From: Burkholderia sp. SRS-W-2-2016
GTDB lineage: Bacteria > Pseudomonadota > Gammaproteobacteria > Burkholderiales > Burkholderiaceae
Reading direction: 5' to 3'
Assembly: GCF_001931485.1 (NCBI RefSeq)
Contig: NZ_MSDV01000015.1
Span: 1-64,000, forward strand
DNA: 64,000 nt
The translations under genes were made by a program, and so were the position numbers. This document shows positions 43,255 to 54,370 of the stretch, piece by piece. The stretch's first letter is position 1; each line of letters starts with the position of its first letter. Below the pieces are notes generated by a model. That model had not been told where the DNA came from and did no database searches. It was given only the letters and a program-made list of their open reading frames with translations.

Positions 43255-44232
43255 ATGATGGTCAAGGCAATCCGTTTCGATAAAACCGGCGGCCCCGAAG
43301 TGATGAAATGGGTCGACGTCGAAGTGGGCGAACCCGGCGCGGGCGAGATCCGCCTGCGCCAGACGGCGGTTGGCCTGAACTACATCGACGTGTATTTCCG
43401 CACCGGCCTGTATCCGTTGCCGCTGCCCGGCGGGCTCGGCATGGAAGCGGCCGGCGAGGTCAGCGCGCTCGGCGCGGGCGTCGAAGGTCTGAAAGTCGGC
43501 GACCGGGTCGCCTATGTCGGCCGGCCGCCCGGCGCGTATGCGCAGGAGCGTGTGCTGCCGGCCGCGCAGGTCGTCAAGCTGCCGGATGCGGTCAGCGACG
43601 AGCAGGCCGCGTCGGTGATGCTGCAGGGTTTGACCGCGCAGTATCTGCTGCGCCGCACGTATCGGGTGCAACCGGGCGACACGATCCTGATCCAGGCCGC
43701 GGCGGGCGGCGTCGGTCTGCTGGTGTGCCAGTGGGCGAAGGCGCTCGGCGCGACCGTGATCGGTACCGTCAGCTCCGACGAAAAAGCCGAGGTCGCGAAA
43801 GCGCACGGCTGCGATCACGCGATCGTCTACACGCGCGAGAACTTCACCAGGCGCGTGCGCGAGATTACCAACGGCGCGGGCGTGCCGGTCGTCTACGATT
43901 CGATCGGTAAGGACACCTTCGAGAAGTCGCTCGACTGTCTGGCGCCGCTGGGGCTCTTCGTCAGCTTCGGCAATGCGTCGGGTCCGCTGCCGCCGATCGA
44001 CTCGTCGGAATTCGCCGGCCGCGGTTCGCTGTTCTTCACGCGCCCGACGCTGTTTACGTATATGGCCAGGCGCCCCGACTACGAGGCGATGTCGGCCGAG
44101 CTGTTCGACGTGCTCGCGTCGGGCAAGGTGAAGACCAGCATCAATCAGCGTTATGCGCTGGCCGATGTCGGTCAGGCGCATGCGGATCTCGAAGGGCGTC
44201 GCACGACGGGTTCGACGATTCTGTTGCCGTAA
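43255..44232 (+). CDS. quinone oxidoreductase (zeta-crystallin type MDR)
   Basis: A 325-residue medium-chain reductase of the quinone oxidoreductase (Qor) class: NADPH-dependent, no zinc-binding Cys set. Blocks seen are the N-terminal KAIRFDKTGGPEVM, NYIDVYFRTGLYP, GMEAAGEVSALG, MLQGLTAQYLL, and the Rossmann AAAGGVGLLVCQWAKALGATVIGTV. A GGAG lies before two adjacent ATGs (43255 and 43258); the second has better spacing. A strong terminator follows. Confidence 0.9.
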   Translation: MMVKAIRFDKTGGPEVMKWVDVEVGEPGAGEIRLRQTAVGLNYIDVYFRTGLYPLPLPGGLGMEAAGEVSALGAGVEGLKVGDRVAYVGRPPGAYAQERVLPAAQVVKLPDAVSDEQAASVMLQGLTAQYLLRRTYRVQPGDTILIQAAAGGVGLLVCQWAKALGATVIGTVSSDEKAEVAKAHGCDHAIVYTRENFTRRVREITNGAGVPVVYDSIGKDTFEKSLDCLAPLGLFVSFGNASGPLPPIDSSEFAGRGSLFFTRPTLFTYMARRPDYEAMSAELFDVLASGKVKTSINQRYALADVGQAHADLEGRRTTGSTILLP

Positions 44233-44288
44233 AACTATCCACGAACACGGGCCGGCCGACCGGCCGGTTGCCGACCCGGAGCACTCGA

Positions 44289-44328
44289 GGGCCGCGCCCA
44301 TCGCAAGATGGCGCGGCCCTTTCTTTTT
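44289..44328 (+). terminator. Rho-independent terminator after the quinone oxidoreductase gene
   Basis: GGGCCGCGCCCAT and ATGGCGCGGCCC form a 12-13 bp GC-rich stem around a short loop, followed by TTTCTTTTT. This is a textbook intrinsic terminator, about 55 bases after the stop codon, isolating the gene from the kdp operon. Confidence 0.9.
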
Positions 44329-44347
44329 AGCGTCCCCGTCCGCTCCA

Positions 44348-44364
44348 TTTACGCGATTTTTACG
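44348..44364 (+). promoter_or_regulatory. candidate KdpE operator of the kdp operon
   Basis: TTTACGCGATTTTTACG resembles the KdpE site of E. coli as I recall it (TTTATACTTTTTTTACA): the TTTA start and the TTTTTAC end match at the same spacing. It lies 84 bases before the first kdp reading frame. A TTGACC (44380-44385) downstream could be the -35 of the promoter, with a weak GCATAC -10. Confidence 0.45.
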
Positions 44365-44447
44365 TACGTCCTAGCATCTTTGACCAGCCCTTTACGCCGA
44401 TCGGCATACCGTTCTACCCATCCAGAATCCGTGAATGGAGAACAAGA

Positions 44448-44558
44448 ATGGATGTGCTGTATGTCGGGGGGCTCGTGCTATTTGCCGTGCTGACCATTGG
44501 ACTGATTGGCGGCTGCGAGAAGCTGATGCAGTTCCGCCGTGGGCAAGGAGCGCGTTGA
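44448..44558 (+). CDS. kdp-leader membrane micro-protein, 36 aa
   Basis: A 36-residue frame, MDVLYVGGLVLFAVLTIGLIGGCEKLMQF and a basic tail, with one membrane helix. Its TGA overlaps the ATG of kdpF (TGATG). A GGAGAACAAG lies before its start. The predicted helix and coupled translation suggest it is a real small subunit or regulator of the Kdp complex; similar short frames precede kdpF in related bacteria as far as I recall, usually unannotated. Confidence 0.65.
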   Translation: MDVLYVGGLVLFAVLTIGLIGGCEKLMQFRRGQGAR

Positions 44559-44650
44559 TGAACTGGATGCTGTGGCTGGCCGGTGCGTGCACCGCGCTGC
44601 TGTTTATTTATCTCGTGTATGCGCTGCTGCGCGCGGAGGACATTGAATGA
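44558..44650 (+). CDS. kdpF: KdpF, small subunit of the potassium pump
   Basis: A 30-residue membrane peptide ([30 protein letters not shown]). The YLVYALLRAE ending matches KdpF of E. coli (YLVYALINAE). KdpF is a lipid-like stabiliser of KdpFABC in the inner membrane. It overlaps the upstream micro-ORF by one base and kdpA by four (ATGA). Confidence 0.9.
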   Translation: MNWMLWLAGACTALLFIYLVYALLRAEDIE

Positions 44651-46452
44651 ACGCGAACAATGTCCTGCAGGCAGGGCTTTTTATCGTCGTGCTGCTGGCC
44701 GCCGCGGTGCCGGTCGCGCGCTATCTGGGCGCGGTGATCGACGGCAGTTCGCGGGTGCTGCGCATCGGCGCGCCGTTCGAGCGGCTGCTGTACCGCATCG
44801 CCGGCGTCGATCCGGCCGAGGAGATGAGCTGGAAGCACTATGCGATTGCAACCGTCGCGTTCAACGTGCTCGGCGTGCTGTTCCTCTACGCACTGCTGCG
44901 TGTGCAGGGCTGGTTGCCTGGCAATCCGCAGCAATTCGGCGCGATGTCGGTCGACAGCGCGTTCAACACCGCGGTCAGCTTCGTCGCCAACACCAACTGG
45001 CAGGACTACACGCCCGAGCAAACGGTCAGCTATCTGACGCAGATGCTCGGGCTGACCGTGCAGAACTTTTTGTCGGCGGCGACCGGCATCGTCGTCGTGA
45101 TCGCGCTGATGCGCGGCTTCGCGCGGCATAGCGCGCAGACCATCGGCAACTTCTGGGTCGACCTCACGCGCGTCACGCTGTACGTGCTGATCCCGATGGC
45201 GGCGATCGTCGCGGCGCTGCTGATGAGCCAGGGCGTGATCCAGAACTTCAAGGCCTATCAGGAAGTGCCGACGCTGCAGACCACGACCTACGCGGCGCCG
45301 AAGCTCGACGCGCAAGGCAATCCGCTGAAGGACGCGAACGGCAATCCGGTCACGGTCGATACCCCGGTGAAGACGCAGACCATCGCGATGGGCCCGGTCG
45401 CGTCGCAGGAAGCGATCAAGATGCTCGGGACCAACGGCGGCGGCTTCTTCAACGGCAACTCCGCGCATCCGTTCGAGAACCCGACGCCGTTCTCGAACAT
45501 GCTGGAAATGTTCTCGATCCTGATCATCCCGGCGGCGCTCGCGCTGGTGTTCGGCCGCATGATCGGCGACCGCCGCCAGGGCGTCGCGGTGCTCGCGGCA
45601 ATGGCGATCGCGTTCGGCGTCTGCGTGTTCGGCGAGATCGCCGCGGAGCAGGGCGGCAATCCGGCCTTCACCGCGCTCAACGTCGACCAGTCGGCCGGCG
45701 CGTTGCAATCCGGCGGCAATGCGGAAGGCAAGGAAACCCGCTTCGGCATCGCGCAGTCGGGCATCTTCACGGTGACGACCACCGCGGCTTCGTGCGGCGC
45801 GGTCGCCAATACGCACGACTCGCTGACGCCGCTCGGCGGCCTTGTCCCGATGCTGCTGATGCAGCTCGGCGAAGTGATCTTCGGCGGCGTGGGTTCGGGT
45901 CTGTACGGGATGCTGGTGTTCGCGCTGCTGGCGGTGTTCGTGGCCGGGCTGATGATCGGCCGCACTCCTGAGTATGTCGGCAAGAAGATCGAAGCGTACG
46001 AGATGAAGATGGTGTCGATCGTCGTGCTGCTGACGCCGTTGCTGGTGCTGGTCGGCACGTCGATCGCGGTGCTCACCGACGCGGGCCGCGCGGGCATCTC
46101 GAACCCCGGCGCGCACGGCTTCTCCGAAATCCTCTACGCGTTCAGCTCGGCCGCCAACAACAACGGCAGCGCGTTCGCGGGGCTGTCGGTGAATACGCCG
46201 TTCTACAACTGGCTGACCGGTATCGCGATGTGGTTCGGCCGCTTCGGCACGATCGTGCCGGTGCTGGCGATCGCCGGCTCGCTGGCCGCGAAGAAGCGCA
46301 TCGGCGTCACCGGCGGCACGCTGCCCACGCATGGACCGCTGTTCGTCGTGCTGCTGCTCGGCACGGTGCTGCTGGTCGGCGCGCTCACTTATGTGCCGGC
46401 GCTCGCGCTCGGTCCCGGCGTCGAGCATCTGATGATGATGGGCGCGCACTGA
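44647..46452 (+). CDS. kdpA: potassium-transporting ATPase subunit A
   Basis: A 601-residue KdpA, slightly longer than the E. coli form (557). It is the channel-like subunit that binds and moves K+ in KdpFABC. The four filter loops can be seen ([57 protein letters not shown] and [14 protein letters not shown]). About ten membrane helices are predicted. It is overlapped by kdpF and followed by kdpB after a 124-base gap with a hairpin. Confidence 0.97.
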   Translation: MNANNVLQAGLFIVVLLAAAVPVARYLGAVIDGSSRVLRIGAPFERLLYRIAGVDPAEEMSWKHYAIATVAFNVLGVLFLYALLRVQGWLPGNPQQFGAMSVDSAFNTAVSFVANTNWQDYTPEQTVSYLTQMLGLTVQNFLSAATGIVVVIALMRGFARHSAQTIGNFWVDLTRVTLYVLIPMAAIVAALLMSQGVIQNFKAYQEVPTLQTTTYAAPKLDAQGNPLKDANGNPVTVDTPVKTQTIAMGPVASQEAIKMLGTNGGGFFNGNSAHPFENPTPFSNMLEMFSILIIPAALALVFGRMIGDRRQGVAVLAAMAIAFGVCVFGEIAAEQGGNPAFTALNVDQSAGALQSGGNAEGKETRFGIAQSGIFTVTTTAASCGAVANTHDSLTPLGGLVPMLLMQLGEVIFGGVGSGLYGMLVFALLAVFVAGLMIGRTPEYVGKKIEAYEMKMVSIVVLLTPLLVLVGTSIAVLTDAGRAGISNPGAHGFSEILYAFSSAANNNGSAFAGLSVNTPFYNWLTGIAMWFGRFGTIVPVLAIAGSLAAKKRIGVTGGTLPTHGPLFVVLLLGTVLLVGALTYVPALALGPGVEHLMMMGAH

Positions 46453-46516
46453 CGCCGCCGTTTCGACCCAGCGACTGAAGACCAGCTCATACAGCGCGCG
46501 CCTGCAAGCAGCCGGC

Positions 46517-46538
46517 ACCGGGCGGGGACCCCGCCGGT
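46517..46538 (+). other. stable hairpin in the kdpA-kdpB gap
   Basis: ACCGGGCGGGG and CCCCGCCGGT can pair around a very short loop. There is no T-tract. In most kdp operons kdpA and kdpB are nearly adjacent; here a 124-base gap with this hairpin separates them. It may stabilise or attenuate the transcript to set subunit ratios. Confidence 0.5.
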
Positions 46539-46576
46539 ATCCGCGCGGCGCGCGCCCAGCGATATTCGAGGATTCA

Positions 46577-48688
46577 ATGACTGAACATAACGCTACACGG
46601 TCCATGTTCGACCCGGCGCTCGTGCGCCCGGCGATCGTGGACTCTTTCAGGAAGCTCACGCCGCGCACCCAGTTCCGCAACCCGGTGATGTTCTGCGTGT
46701 ATGTGGGCAGCATTCTGACCACCATCTTGTGGATCGCCGCGCTCGGCGGCCAGGCCGAGGCGCCCGCCGGGTTCATTCTCGCGGTCACGCTGTGGCTGTG
46801 GTTCACGGTGCTGTTCGCGAACTTCGCCGAGGCGCTCGCCGAGGGCCGCTCGAAGGCCCAGGCCGCGTCGCTGCGCAGTGCGAAGAAAGACGTGCTGGCC
46901 AAGAAGCTCAACGAGCCGCATCCGAAATCGCCGATCCGCATCATGACCGCGTCCGATCTGCGCCGCGACGACGTCGTGCTGGTCGAAACCGGCGACGTGA
47001 TTCCGGCCGACGGCGAAGTGATCGACGGCGTCGCGTCGGTCGACGAATCGGCGATCACCGGCGAATCGGCGCCGGTGATCCGCGAGTCGGGCGGCGATTT
47101 TTCGTCGGTGACGGGCGGCACGCGGGTGCTGTCGGACTGGATCGTCGTGCGGGTGACCGCCAATCCGGGCGAGGCGTTCCTCGACCGGATGATCGCGATG
47201 GTCGAAGGCGCGAAGCGCGCGAAGACGCCGAACGAAATCGCGCTGACCATCCTGCTGGTCGCGCTGACGATCGTGATGCTGCTCGCGACCGCGACGCTGC
47301 TGCCGTTCTCGATGTTCTCCGTTGAGGCCGCGAAGTCCGGCCACGTGGTGACGATCACCGCGCTGGCCGCGCTGCTGGTGTGCCTGATTCCGACCACGAT
47401 CGGCGGGCTGCTGTCGGCGATCGGCGTGGCCGGCATGAGCCGCATGATGCAGGCCAATGTGATCGCGACCTCGGGCCGGGCGGTCGAGGCGGCCGGCGAC
47501 GTCGACGTGCTGCTGCTCGACAAGACCGGCACGATCACGCTCGGCAACCGTCAGGCGTCGCAGTTCCTGCCGGCGCCGGGCGTCAGTGAAGAGGCGCTGG
47601 CCGATGCCGCGCAACTGTCGTCGCTGGCCGATGAAACGCCGGAAGGCCGCAGCATCGTCGTGCTCGCCAAGCAGCGCTTCAATATCCGTCAGCGCGATAT
47701 GGCGTCGCTGCACGCGGTGTTCCTCGCGTTCACCGCGCAGACGCGGATGAGCGGCGTCGACCTCGCGCCGGCGGGCACTCCGGCCGGCACGCACGGCCGC
47801 GAAATCCGCAAGGGCGCGGCCGATGCGGTCAAGCACTACGTCGAAGCGAACGGCGGGCGTTTCCCGACCGAAGTCAGCAACGCGGTCGCCGATGTCGCGC
47901 GGCGCGGCAGCACCCCGCTGGTGGTCGCCGAGAAGGGCGAGCAGGGCGCACGCGTGCTCGGCGTGATCGAGTTGAAGGACGTCGTGAAGGGCGGCATCAA
48001 GGAACGCTTCGCGGAACTGCGCAAGATGGGCATCAAGACCGTGATGGTGACCGGCGACAATCGCCTGACCGCCGCCGCGATCGCCGCCGAAGCGGGCGTC
48101 GACGACTTCCTCGCCGAAGCGACGCCGGAAACCAAGCTCGCGACGATCCGCGCGCACCAGGCCGAAGGGCGCCTCGTCGCGATGACCGGCGACGGCACCA
48201 ACGACGCGCCCGCGCTCGCGCAGGCCGACGTCGCGGTCGCGATGAACACCGGCACCCAGGCCGCGAAGGAAGCCGGCAACATGGTCGACCTCGATTCGAA
48301 TCCGACCAAGCTGATCGAGATCGTCGAGATCGGCAAGCAGATGCTGATGACGCGCGGCTCGCTGACCACCTTCTCGATCGCCAACGACATCGCCAAGTAC
48401 TTCGCGATCATTCCGGCCGCGTTCGCGTCGACCTATCCGGCGTTGAACGCGCTGAACGTGATGCATCTGGCGACGCCGACCTCCGCGATCATGTCGGCGG
48501 TGATTTTCAACGCGCTGATCATCGTGCTGCTGATTCCGCTCGCGCTGAAGGGCGTGCGTTATCGCGCGCTCGGCGCGGCGATCCTGCTGCGCCGCAATCT
48601 GCTGGTGTATGGGCTCGGCGGGATCATCGTGCCGTTCATCGGCATCAAGCTGATCGATATGGTGCTGGCCGCGTTCGGCTGGGTGTGA
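46577..48688 (+). CDS. kdpB: potassium-transporting ATPase subunit B (P-type ATPase)
   Basis: A 703-residue KdpB, the ATP-hydrolysing subunit. The phosphorylated Asp is about residue 315 in [14 protein letters not shown]. The actuator motif is [13 protein letters not shown], with the Ser of TGES that is a known inhibitory phosphorylation site. The nucleotide-binding KGAADAV and the hinge [42 protein letters not shown] are complete. Seven membrane helices are expected. The long frames on the opposite strand are shadows. Confidence 0.98.
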   Translation: MTEHNATRSMFDPALVRPAIVDSFRKLTPRTQFRNPVMFCVYVGSILTTILWIAALGGQAEAPAGFILAVTLWLWFTVLFANFAEALAEGRSKAQAASLRSAKKDVLAKKLNEPHPKSPIRIMTASDLRRDDVVLVETGDVIPADGEVIDGVASVDESAITGESAPVIRESGGDFSSVTGGTRVLSDWIVVRVTANPGEAFLDRMIAMVEGAKRAKTPNEIALTILLVALTIVMLLATATLLPFSMFSVEAAKSGHVVTITALAALLVCLIPTTIGGLLSAIGVAGMSRMMQANVIATSGRAVEAAGDVDVLLLDKTGTITLGNRQASQFLPAPGVSEEALADAAQLSSLADETPEGRSIVVLAKQRFNIRQRDMASLHAVFLAFTAQTRMSGVDLAPAGTPAGTHGREIRKGAADAVKHYVEANGGRFPTEVSNAVADVARRGSTPLVVAEKGEQGARVLGVIELKDVVKGGIKERFAELRKMGIKTVMVTGDNRLTAAAIAAEAGVDDFLAEATPETKLATIRAHQAEGRLVAMTGDGTNDAPALAQADVAVAMNTGTQAAKEAGNMVDLDSNPTKLIEIVEIGKQMLMTRGSLTTFSIANDIAKYFAIIPAAFASTYPALNALNVMHLATPTSAIMSAVIFNALIIVLLIPLALKGVRYRALGAAILLRRNLLVYGLGGIIVPFIGIKLIDMVLAAFGWV

Positions 48689-48756
48689 GCGTGAACGTGA
48701 GCACACACAGCTACGCAAAGAAATGACGAAGTGCTGAAAAGGGAAAGAGACCCATC

Positions 48757-49335
48757 ATGAAAAATCTGTTACGTCCGTTGCTGGTGATCTTCGTGGTGCT
48801 GACCGCCATCACCGGACTCGCGTATCCCGCGGTGATGACCGCGTTCGGCCAGGCGGTGTTTCACCGGCAGGCCAACGGCAGCCTGATCGAGCGCGACGGC
48901 AAGGTGGTCGGCTCGCAGCTGATCGGCCAGCAGTTCGATGCGCCGGAGTACTTCTGGGGCCGGCTGTCGGCGACCAGCCCGATGCCGTACAACCCGCAGG
49001 CTTCGGGCGGCTCGAATCTCGGGCCGAACAATCCGGCGCTGCTCGACGAGATCAAGGGCCGGCTCGCCGCGCTGAAGGCGGCCGGCACCGATATGTCGCA
49101 CCCGGTGCCGGTCGATCTGGTCACCTCGTCCGGCAGCGGTCTCGATCCGGAGATCAGCCCGGCCGCGGCCGCGTATCAGGTCGAACGTGTCGCCCATGCG
49201 CGCAAGCTCGCGCCGAACGATGTGCGGGCGCTGGTCGAGCGCTATACGACGGGCCGCCAGTTCGGCGTGCTCGGCGAGCCGCGCGTGAACGTGCTGAAGC
49301 TCAATCTCGCGCTGGATGAGATGACGCGCGGTTGA
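48757..49335 (+). CDS. kdpC: potassium-transporting ATPase subunit C
   Basis: A 192-residue KdpC: one N-terminal membrane helix ([28 protein letters not shown]), then an extracytoplasmic domain with [22 protein letters not shown] and [22 protein letters not shown]. It stabilises the KdpFABC complex and may assist ATP or K+ binding. It lies between kdpB and kdpD on the same strand. Confidence 0.97.
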   Translation: MKNLLRPLLVIFVVLTAITGLAYPAVMTAFGQAVFHRQANGSLIERDGKVVGSQLIGQQFDAPEYFWGRLSATSPMPYNPQASGGSNLGPNNPALLDEIKGRLAALKAAGTDMSHPVPVDLVTSSGSGLDPEISPAAAAYQVERVAHARKLAPNDVRALVERYTTGRQFGVLGEPRVNVLKLNLALDEMTRG

Positions 49336-49511
49336 CGAGGGAACATGCCGAACGCGCATCGTTCGCACTCCGATGCGCGTGATCGCCACGGCTCATCGCG
49401 GCACAGCGGCGCCCACGCGGCGCCGCGTCGCCATTTGCGGGCCGGCGCGGCCCGTGCCACCATGCAGGCGAGCGCCGCTCGCATCACAACGAGAATCAAT
49501 CGACCCTCAGC

Positions 49512-52386
49512 ATGAACCGCCCCGATCCAGACGAATTGCTCGACAAGCTGCAGCGCGACGAAGAAAAGCGCCAGCGCGGCCGGCTGAAGATTTTCTTCGG
49601 CGCGTCGGCCGGCGTCGGCAAGACCTATGCGATGTTGCAGGCCGCGCGCCGCCGCATCGAAGAAGGCGTCGACGTGCTGGTCGGCATTGCCGAAACGCAT
49701 GGCCGCGGCGAGACCGCCGCGCTGCTCGCGGGGCTCGACGTGCTGCCGCTCGCGCAGATCGAGTATCGCGGCCGCCAGCTCGGCGAGTTCGATCTCGATG
49801 CCGCGCTCGCGCGCAAGCCGCAACTGATCCTCGTCGACGAACTCGCGCATTCGAACGTGCAGGGCGCGCGCCATCTGAAGCGCTGGCAGGACGTCTACGA
49901 ACTGCTCGACGCGGGCATCGACGTCTATACGACGGTCAACGTGCAGCACCTCGAAAGCCTGAATGACGTGGTCGGCCAGATCACCGGGATCCGCGTGTGG
50001 GAGACCGTGCCCGACCGGGTGTTCGATCACGCTGACGAAGTCACGCTGGTCGATCTGCCCGCCGAAGAACTGCTCGACCGGATGCGCGACGGCAAGGTGT
50101 ACATGCCGCAGCAGGCCGAGCGCGCGGTGCGCAACTTCTTTCGCAAGGGCAATCTGATCGCGCTGCGCGAACTGGCGTTGCGCCGCACCGCCGACCGCGT
50201 CGACGCGCAGATGCGCGAGTACCGCGCCGACCGCTCGATCCAGCGCGTGTGGCAGGCGCGCGAACGGCTGCTGGTGTGCGTCGGTCCCGGCCCGGAGGCG
50301 CCCGCGCTGGTGCGCGCGGCGGCGCGGCTCGCGGCGAGCCTGAAAGCCGACTGGCTCGCGGTGTACGTCGAAACACCGGCGTTGCAGCGGCTGCCCGATG
50401 CGCGCCGCGAGCGCACGCTGAACGCGCTGAAGCTCGCCGCCGAACTCGGCGCGGAGACCGCGACGCTGGCCGCCACCGATGCGCTCGACGCGTTGATCGG
50501 CTACGCGCAGGCGCGCAACGTGTCGAAGCTGGTCGCGGGCGCGTCGTCGCGCACCGGCGTGAGCCGCTGGCTGCGCCGGCCGTTCGGCGAGCGCATCGCC
50601 GAGAAGAGCGGCGATCTGGAGCTGACGCTGATCCGCGCGTCGTCCGAACGCGATGGCGGCGCGCAACAGCGTTTGCTGAGCACGACCGCGAACGCGTGGC
50701 GCGAGTCGTTGAGCGCCGCGCGCGAGCGCCGCTCGCCGCCGCGCGCGTATGCGCTCGCGCTGGCGATCGGCACCGCGATCACGCTGCTGTCGAGCAGGCT
50801 GATCGACCATATCGATCTGACCAACCTCGTGATGCTGTATCTGCTCGGCGTGATCTTCACCGCGGTGAAGCTCGGGCGCGGGCCGGGGGTGGTGCTGTCG
50901 TTCGCGAGCGTCGCCGCGTTCGATTTCTTTTTCGTGCCGCCGCGCATGTCGTTGTCGGTGTCCGATACGCAGTACTTACTGACGTTCTTCGGCATGTTGC
51001 TGACCTCGCTGGTGATCAGCCATCTGACGTCGAGCCTGCGCCGCGAGGCGAGCGTCGCGCGACGCCGCGAGCAGCGCACCGGCGCGATGTACGAGATGGC
51101 GCGCGAGCTGGCCGCGGCGTTGACCACCGAGCAGATCGTCGGGATCGGCAGCCGGCACGTGAGCGAGGTGTTCGGCGCGCGCGTCGCGATCCTGCTGCCG
51201 GACAGCGCCGATCAGATCAGACAGAAGATCGAGAATCCCGACGCGGCGATCACGCTCGAAGGCGAACAGCTCGATCTCGATGTCGGTCAGTGGGTCTACG
51301 ACCAGCAGAAGCCGGCCGGCCACAGCACCGATACGTTGCCGGCGGCCGCCGCGCTGTATCTGCCGCTGAAGGCGCCGATGCGCACGCGCGGCGTGCTCGG
51401 CGTGGTGGTGCGCGACGAGCATGAACTCGCGGTGCCCGAGCAGCGCCGCATGCTCGATGCGTTCGCCGCGCAGATCGCGCTGGCGCTAGAGCGCGTGCAT
51501 TACGTCGATATCGCCCGCGATGCGCTCGTCAATATGGAATCGGAGCGGCTGCGCAATTCGCTGCTGTCGGCGATCTCGCACGATTTGCGCACGCCGCTGA
51601 CGACGATCGTCGGCTTTTCGTCGATGCTGGCGCAGACGCGGCAGAGCAATGAAGCAACCGAAGCACAGACTCAGGCCGCCGCCGAACGCAGCGACGAACT
51701 CGTCGAGGCGATCCACGAAGAAGCGCTGCGCATGACCGGCATCGTCACCAATCTGCTCGACATGGCGCGGCTGCAGGCCGGCCGCCTGCAACTGAACCAG
51801 CAATGGACGTTGCTGGAGGAAACCGTCGGCGCCGCGCTGCGTGCGTGCAAGCGCGTGCTGGCGGGTCATCCGGTGCGGGTCACGCTGCCGGCCGATCTGC
51901 CGCTGCTGCACCTCGACGCGGTGTTGATGGAGCGGCTGTTCTCGAACCTGTTGGAGAACGCCGCGAAATACACCGCGGCCGGCACGCCGCTCGCGATCGG
52001 CGCGCAGCAGATCGATGCCGACGGCGCGCCGTTCGTGCGCGTGACGATCGACGACCACGGCCCGGGCCTGCCCGCCGGCATGGAAGCGCGCGTGTTCGAG
52101 AAATTCACGCGCGGCGAGAAGGAGTCGGCGAAACCGGGCATCGGTCTCGGGCTCGCGATCTGCCGTGCGATCGTCGATGCGCACGGCGGTACAATCGGCG
52201 CGCTGAACCGGCCCGGCCCTGACGGTGGCGTCGAAGGCGCGCGCTTCTGGTTCACGCTGCCGGTCAATACACCGCCCGACGCGCCCGATGTGCTGGAAGA
52301 CGAACACGAAGCCGAAAACCAGGACGAAGTCCAGAACGGAAGCGAAGACCCCGCCGCCGATCTCCACCCGCTGAGCCGACCCGCCC

Positions 52387-52394
<8 letters not shown>
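49512..52394 (+). CDS. kdpD: sensor histidine kinase of the Kdp system
   Basis: A 960-residue membrane kinase sensing low K+ or turgor. In order: the KdpD domain with Walker-like FFGASAGVGKTYAML (about 28-42) and DELAHSNVQGARHLKRWQDV; a USP-like domain (about 250-370); a four-helix DUF4118 membrane part (about 410-510); a GAF domain (about 540-660); HisKA with ISHDLRTPLTTIVGFSS; and the ATPase with NLLENAAKYTAAG and KPGIGLGLAICRAIVDAHGG. The C-terminal 45 residues are acidic and extra. It overlaps kdpE by 8 bases. Confidence 0.97.
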
Positions 52395-53085
<691 letters not shown>

Positions 53086-53152
53086 GTCTCGCCGTAAGTC
53101 CGGCCGTAAGTCCGGTCATAAGCCCCGCCGGCCGCCACAATCCCGCTCCGCT

Positions 53153-53158
53153 ATAATC
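53153..53158 (+). promoter_or_regulatory. probable -10 box of the gdx transcript
   Basis: A perfect TATAAT lies 9 bases before the first riboswitch hairpin. A matching -35 is not obvious. Transcription would begin close to the riboswitch, as expected for a short leader. Confidence 0.5.
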
Positions 53159-53166
53159 CCTCCCGA

Positions 53167-53211
53167 CGTAAGGACGACCTTACGCTCGCATCGATCATCG
53201 GGGACGGCCCC
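53167..53211 (+). promoter_or_regulatory. guanidine-II (mini-ykkC) riboswitch
   Basis: Two small hairpins with ACGR loops, the mark of the guanidine-II class. The first has stem CGTAAGG/CCTTACG with loop ACGA (53167-53184). The second has GGGG/CCCC with loop ACGG (53200-53211). They are 15 bases apart, and the ribosome binding site GGAG of the exporter gene is 10 bases after the second. Binding of free guanidinium joins the two loops, which is known to expose the ribosome binding site. The gene downstream is a guanidinium exporter, as expected. Confidence 0.92.
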
Positions 53212-53232
53212 ATTCTTTATGGAGCTGTCCCG

Positions 53233-53553
53233 ATGTCCTGGTTTCTTCTGCTGATCGCCGGTTTGCTCGAAGTCGCGTGGGCGGCCGGTCTCAAAACCTC
53301 CGAAAGTTTCACCCGTTTCTGGCCGTCGGTGTTCACCGTCGTGACCGCGCTCGGCAGCTTCGTGCTGCTCGCGATCGCGATGCGTCAGTTGCCGCTCGGC
53401 ACCGCCTATGCGGTGTGGACCGGAATCGGCGCGGTCGGCGCGTTCGTGTTCGGCGTCGTGATGATGGGCGAGGCGCTGACGCTCGCGCGCGTGGCCAGCG
53501 CCGCGCTGATCGTGATCGGCTTGATCGGGCTGAAGCTGTCGTCCGGTCATTGA
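53233..53553 (+). CDS. gdx: guanidinium exporter (SMR family, SugE-type Gdx)
   Basis: A 106-residue four-helix small multidrug resistance transporter of the Gdx subtype. The conserved first helix reads LLLIAGLLEVAWAAGLK with the proton-coupling Glu13, and later GTAYAVWTGIGAVGAF and LIVIGLIGLKLS complete the family. As an antiparallel dimer it exports guanidinium in exchange for protons. The riboswitch and the GGAG before the ATG make its regulation clear. It lies after kdpE as a separate transcript. Confidence 0.95.
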   Translation: MSWFLLLIAGLLEVAWAAGLKTSESFTRFWPSVFTVVTALGSFVLLAIAMRQLPLGTAYAVWTGIGAVGAFVFGVVMMGEALTLARVASAALIVIGLIGLKLSSGH

Positions 53554-53758
53554 CGCGACAGCCTTTGTCGCGTGCGCCACACCGCCGCTGGAAGGCTCTA
53601 CGTTCTGCGAATTAACGTGGCTATAATGAGACAGAACCCGACCTGACCTTGTCCGCGGTGTGGTTGACGCGGCCGGCCGGCGCTTCCGGCGAGTTCGGCG
53701 AGAGATTTTTCCGTCCCCGCGTCGGTGTCCGGCACGCACAAAGCGCATGGAGGCGACC

Positions 53759-54370
53759 ATGCTTGAATCCCTTTCGCTTGCTGCTGGCCTGTCCTGGGGC
53801 AGCGGTCTGCGCCTCTATCTGACGGTGCTGCTGGCTGGCGTGTTCGAACGTCTCGGCCTGATCCATCTTCCCAATACGCTGTCCGCGCTGTCCTCGCCGT
53901 GGGTGATCGGCGCGGCGGCCGTGCTGACGCTCGCCGAATTCTTCGCCGACAAGATCCCCGCGTTCGATTCGCTGTGGGACGCGATCCACACCTTCATCCG
54001 CATTCCGGCCGGCGCGGTGCTCGCGGCCGGCGCGCTCGGTCACGGCGATCCGGCATTGCTGACGGTCGCCGCGCTCGCCGGCGGCACGCTCGCAGGCACC
54101 GCGCATCTGGCCAAAGCCGGCACGCGCGCGCTGATCAATCTGTCGCCGGAGCCGGTGTCGAACGTGGTCACGTCGACCGCCGAGGATGGCCTCGTGTTCG
54201 GCGGCGTGCTGCTCGCGCTATTCGTGCCGCTCCTCTTTCTCGTGCTGATGGTAGGCTTTCTGCTGCTCGCGGCCTGGCTGTTGCCGCGGTTGTGGCGTGG
54301 CGTGCAGGGCGGTTTCCGCGGCATGGCCACGCACATGGTGTCGCGATTTGCGAGGAGCAGGCACGATTGA
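53759..54370 (+). CDS. DUF4126 membrane protein
   Basis: A 203-residue membrane protein with five or six helices. The N-terminus LSLAAGLSWGSGLRLYLTVLLAGVFERLG is typical of DUF4126, a family of unknown function. The ATG at 53759 is chosen because GGAGG lies 6 bases before it; an in-frame ATG lies at 53747. Its stop overlaps a TTG that may start the FtsX-like gene, so the two genes may be coupled. Confidence 0.82.
   Translation: MLESLSLAAGLSWGSGLRLYLTVLLAGVFERLGLIHLPNTLSALSSPWVIGAAAVLTLAEFFADKIPAFDSLWDAIHTFIRIPAGAVLAAGALGHGDPALLTVAALAGGTLAGTAHLAKAGTRALINLSPEPVSNVVTSTAEDGLVFGGVLLALFVPLLFLVLMVGFLLLAAWLLPRLWRGVQGGFRGMATHMVSRFARSRHD

Noticed and set aside
44608..48718. Very long open frames on the minus strand opposite kdpA and kdpB (up to 979 residues)
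   Set aside because: They are Arg/His/Ala/Asp-rich with no motifs and lie opposite clear kdp genes. High GC at third codon positions removes stop codons from the opposite strand, so they are shadows.
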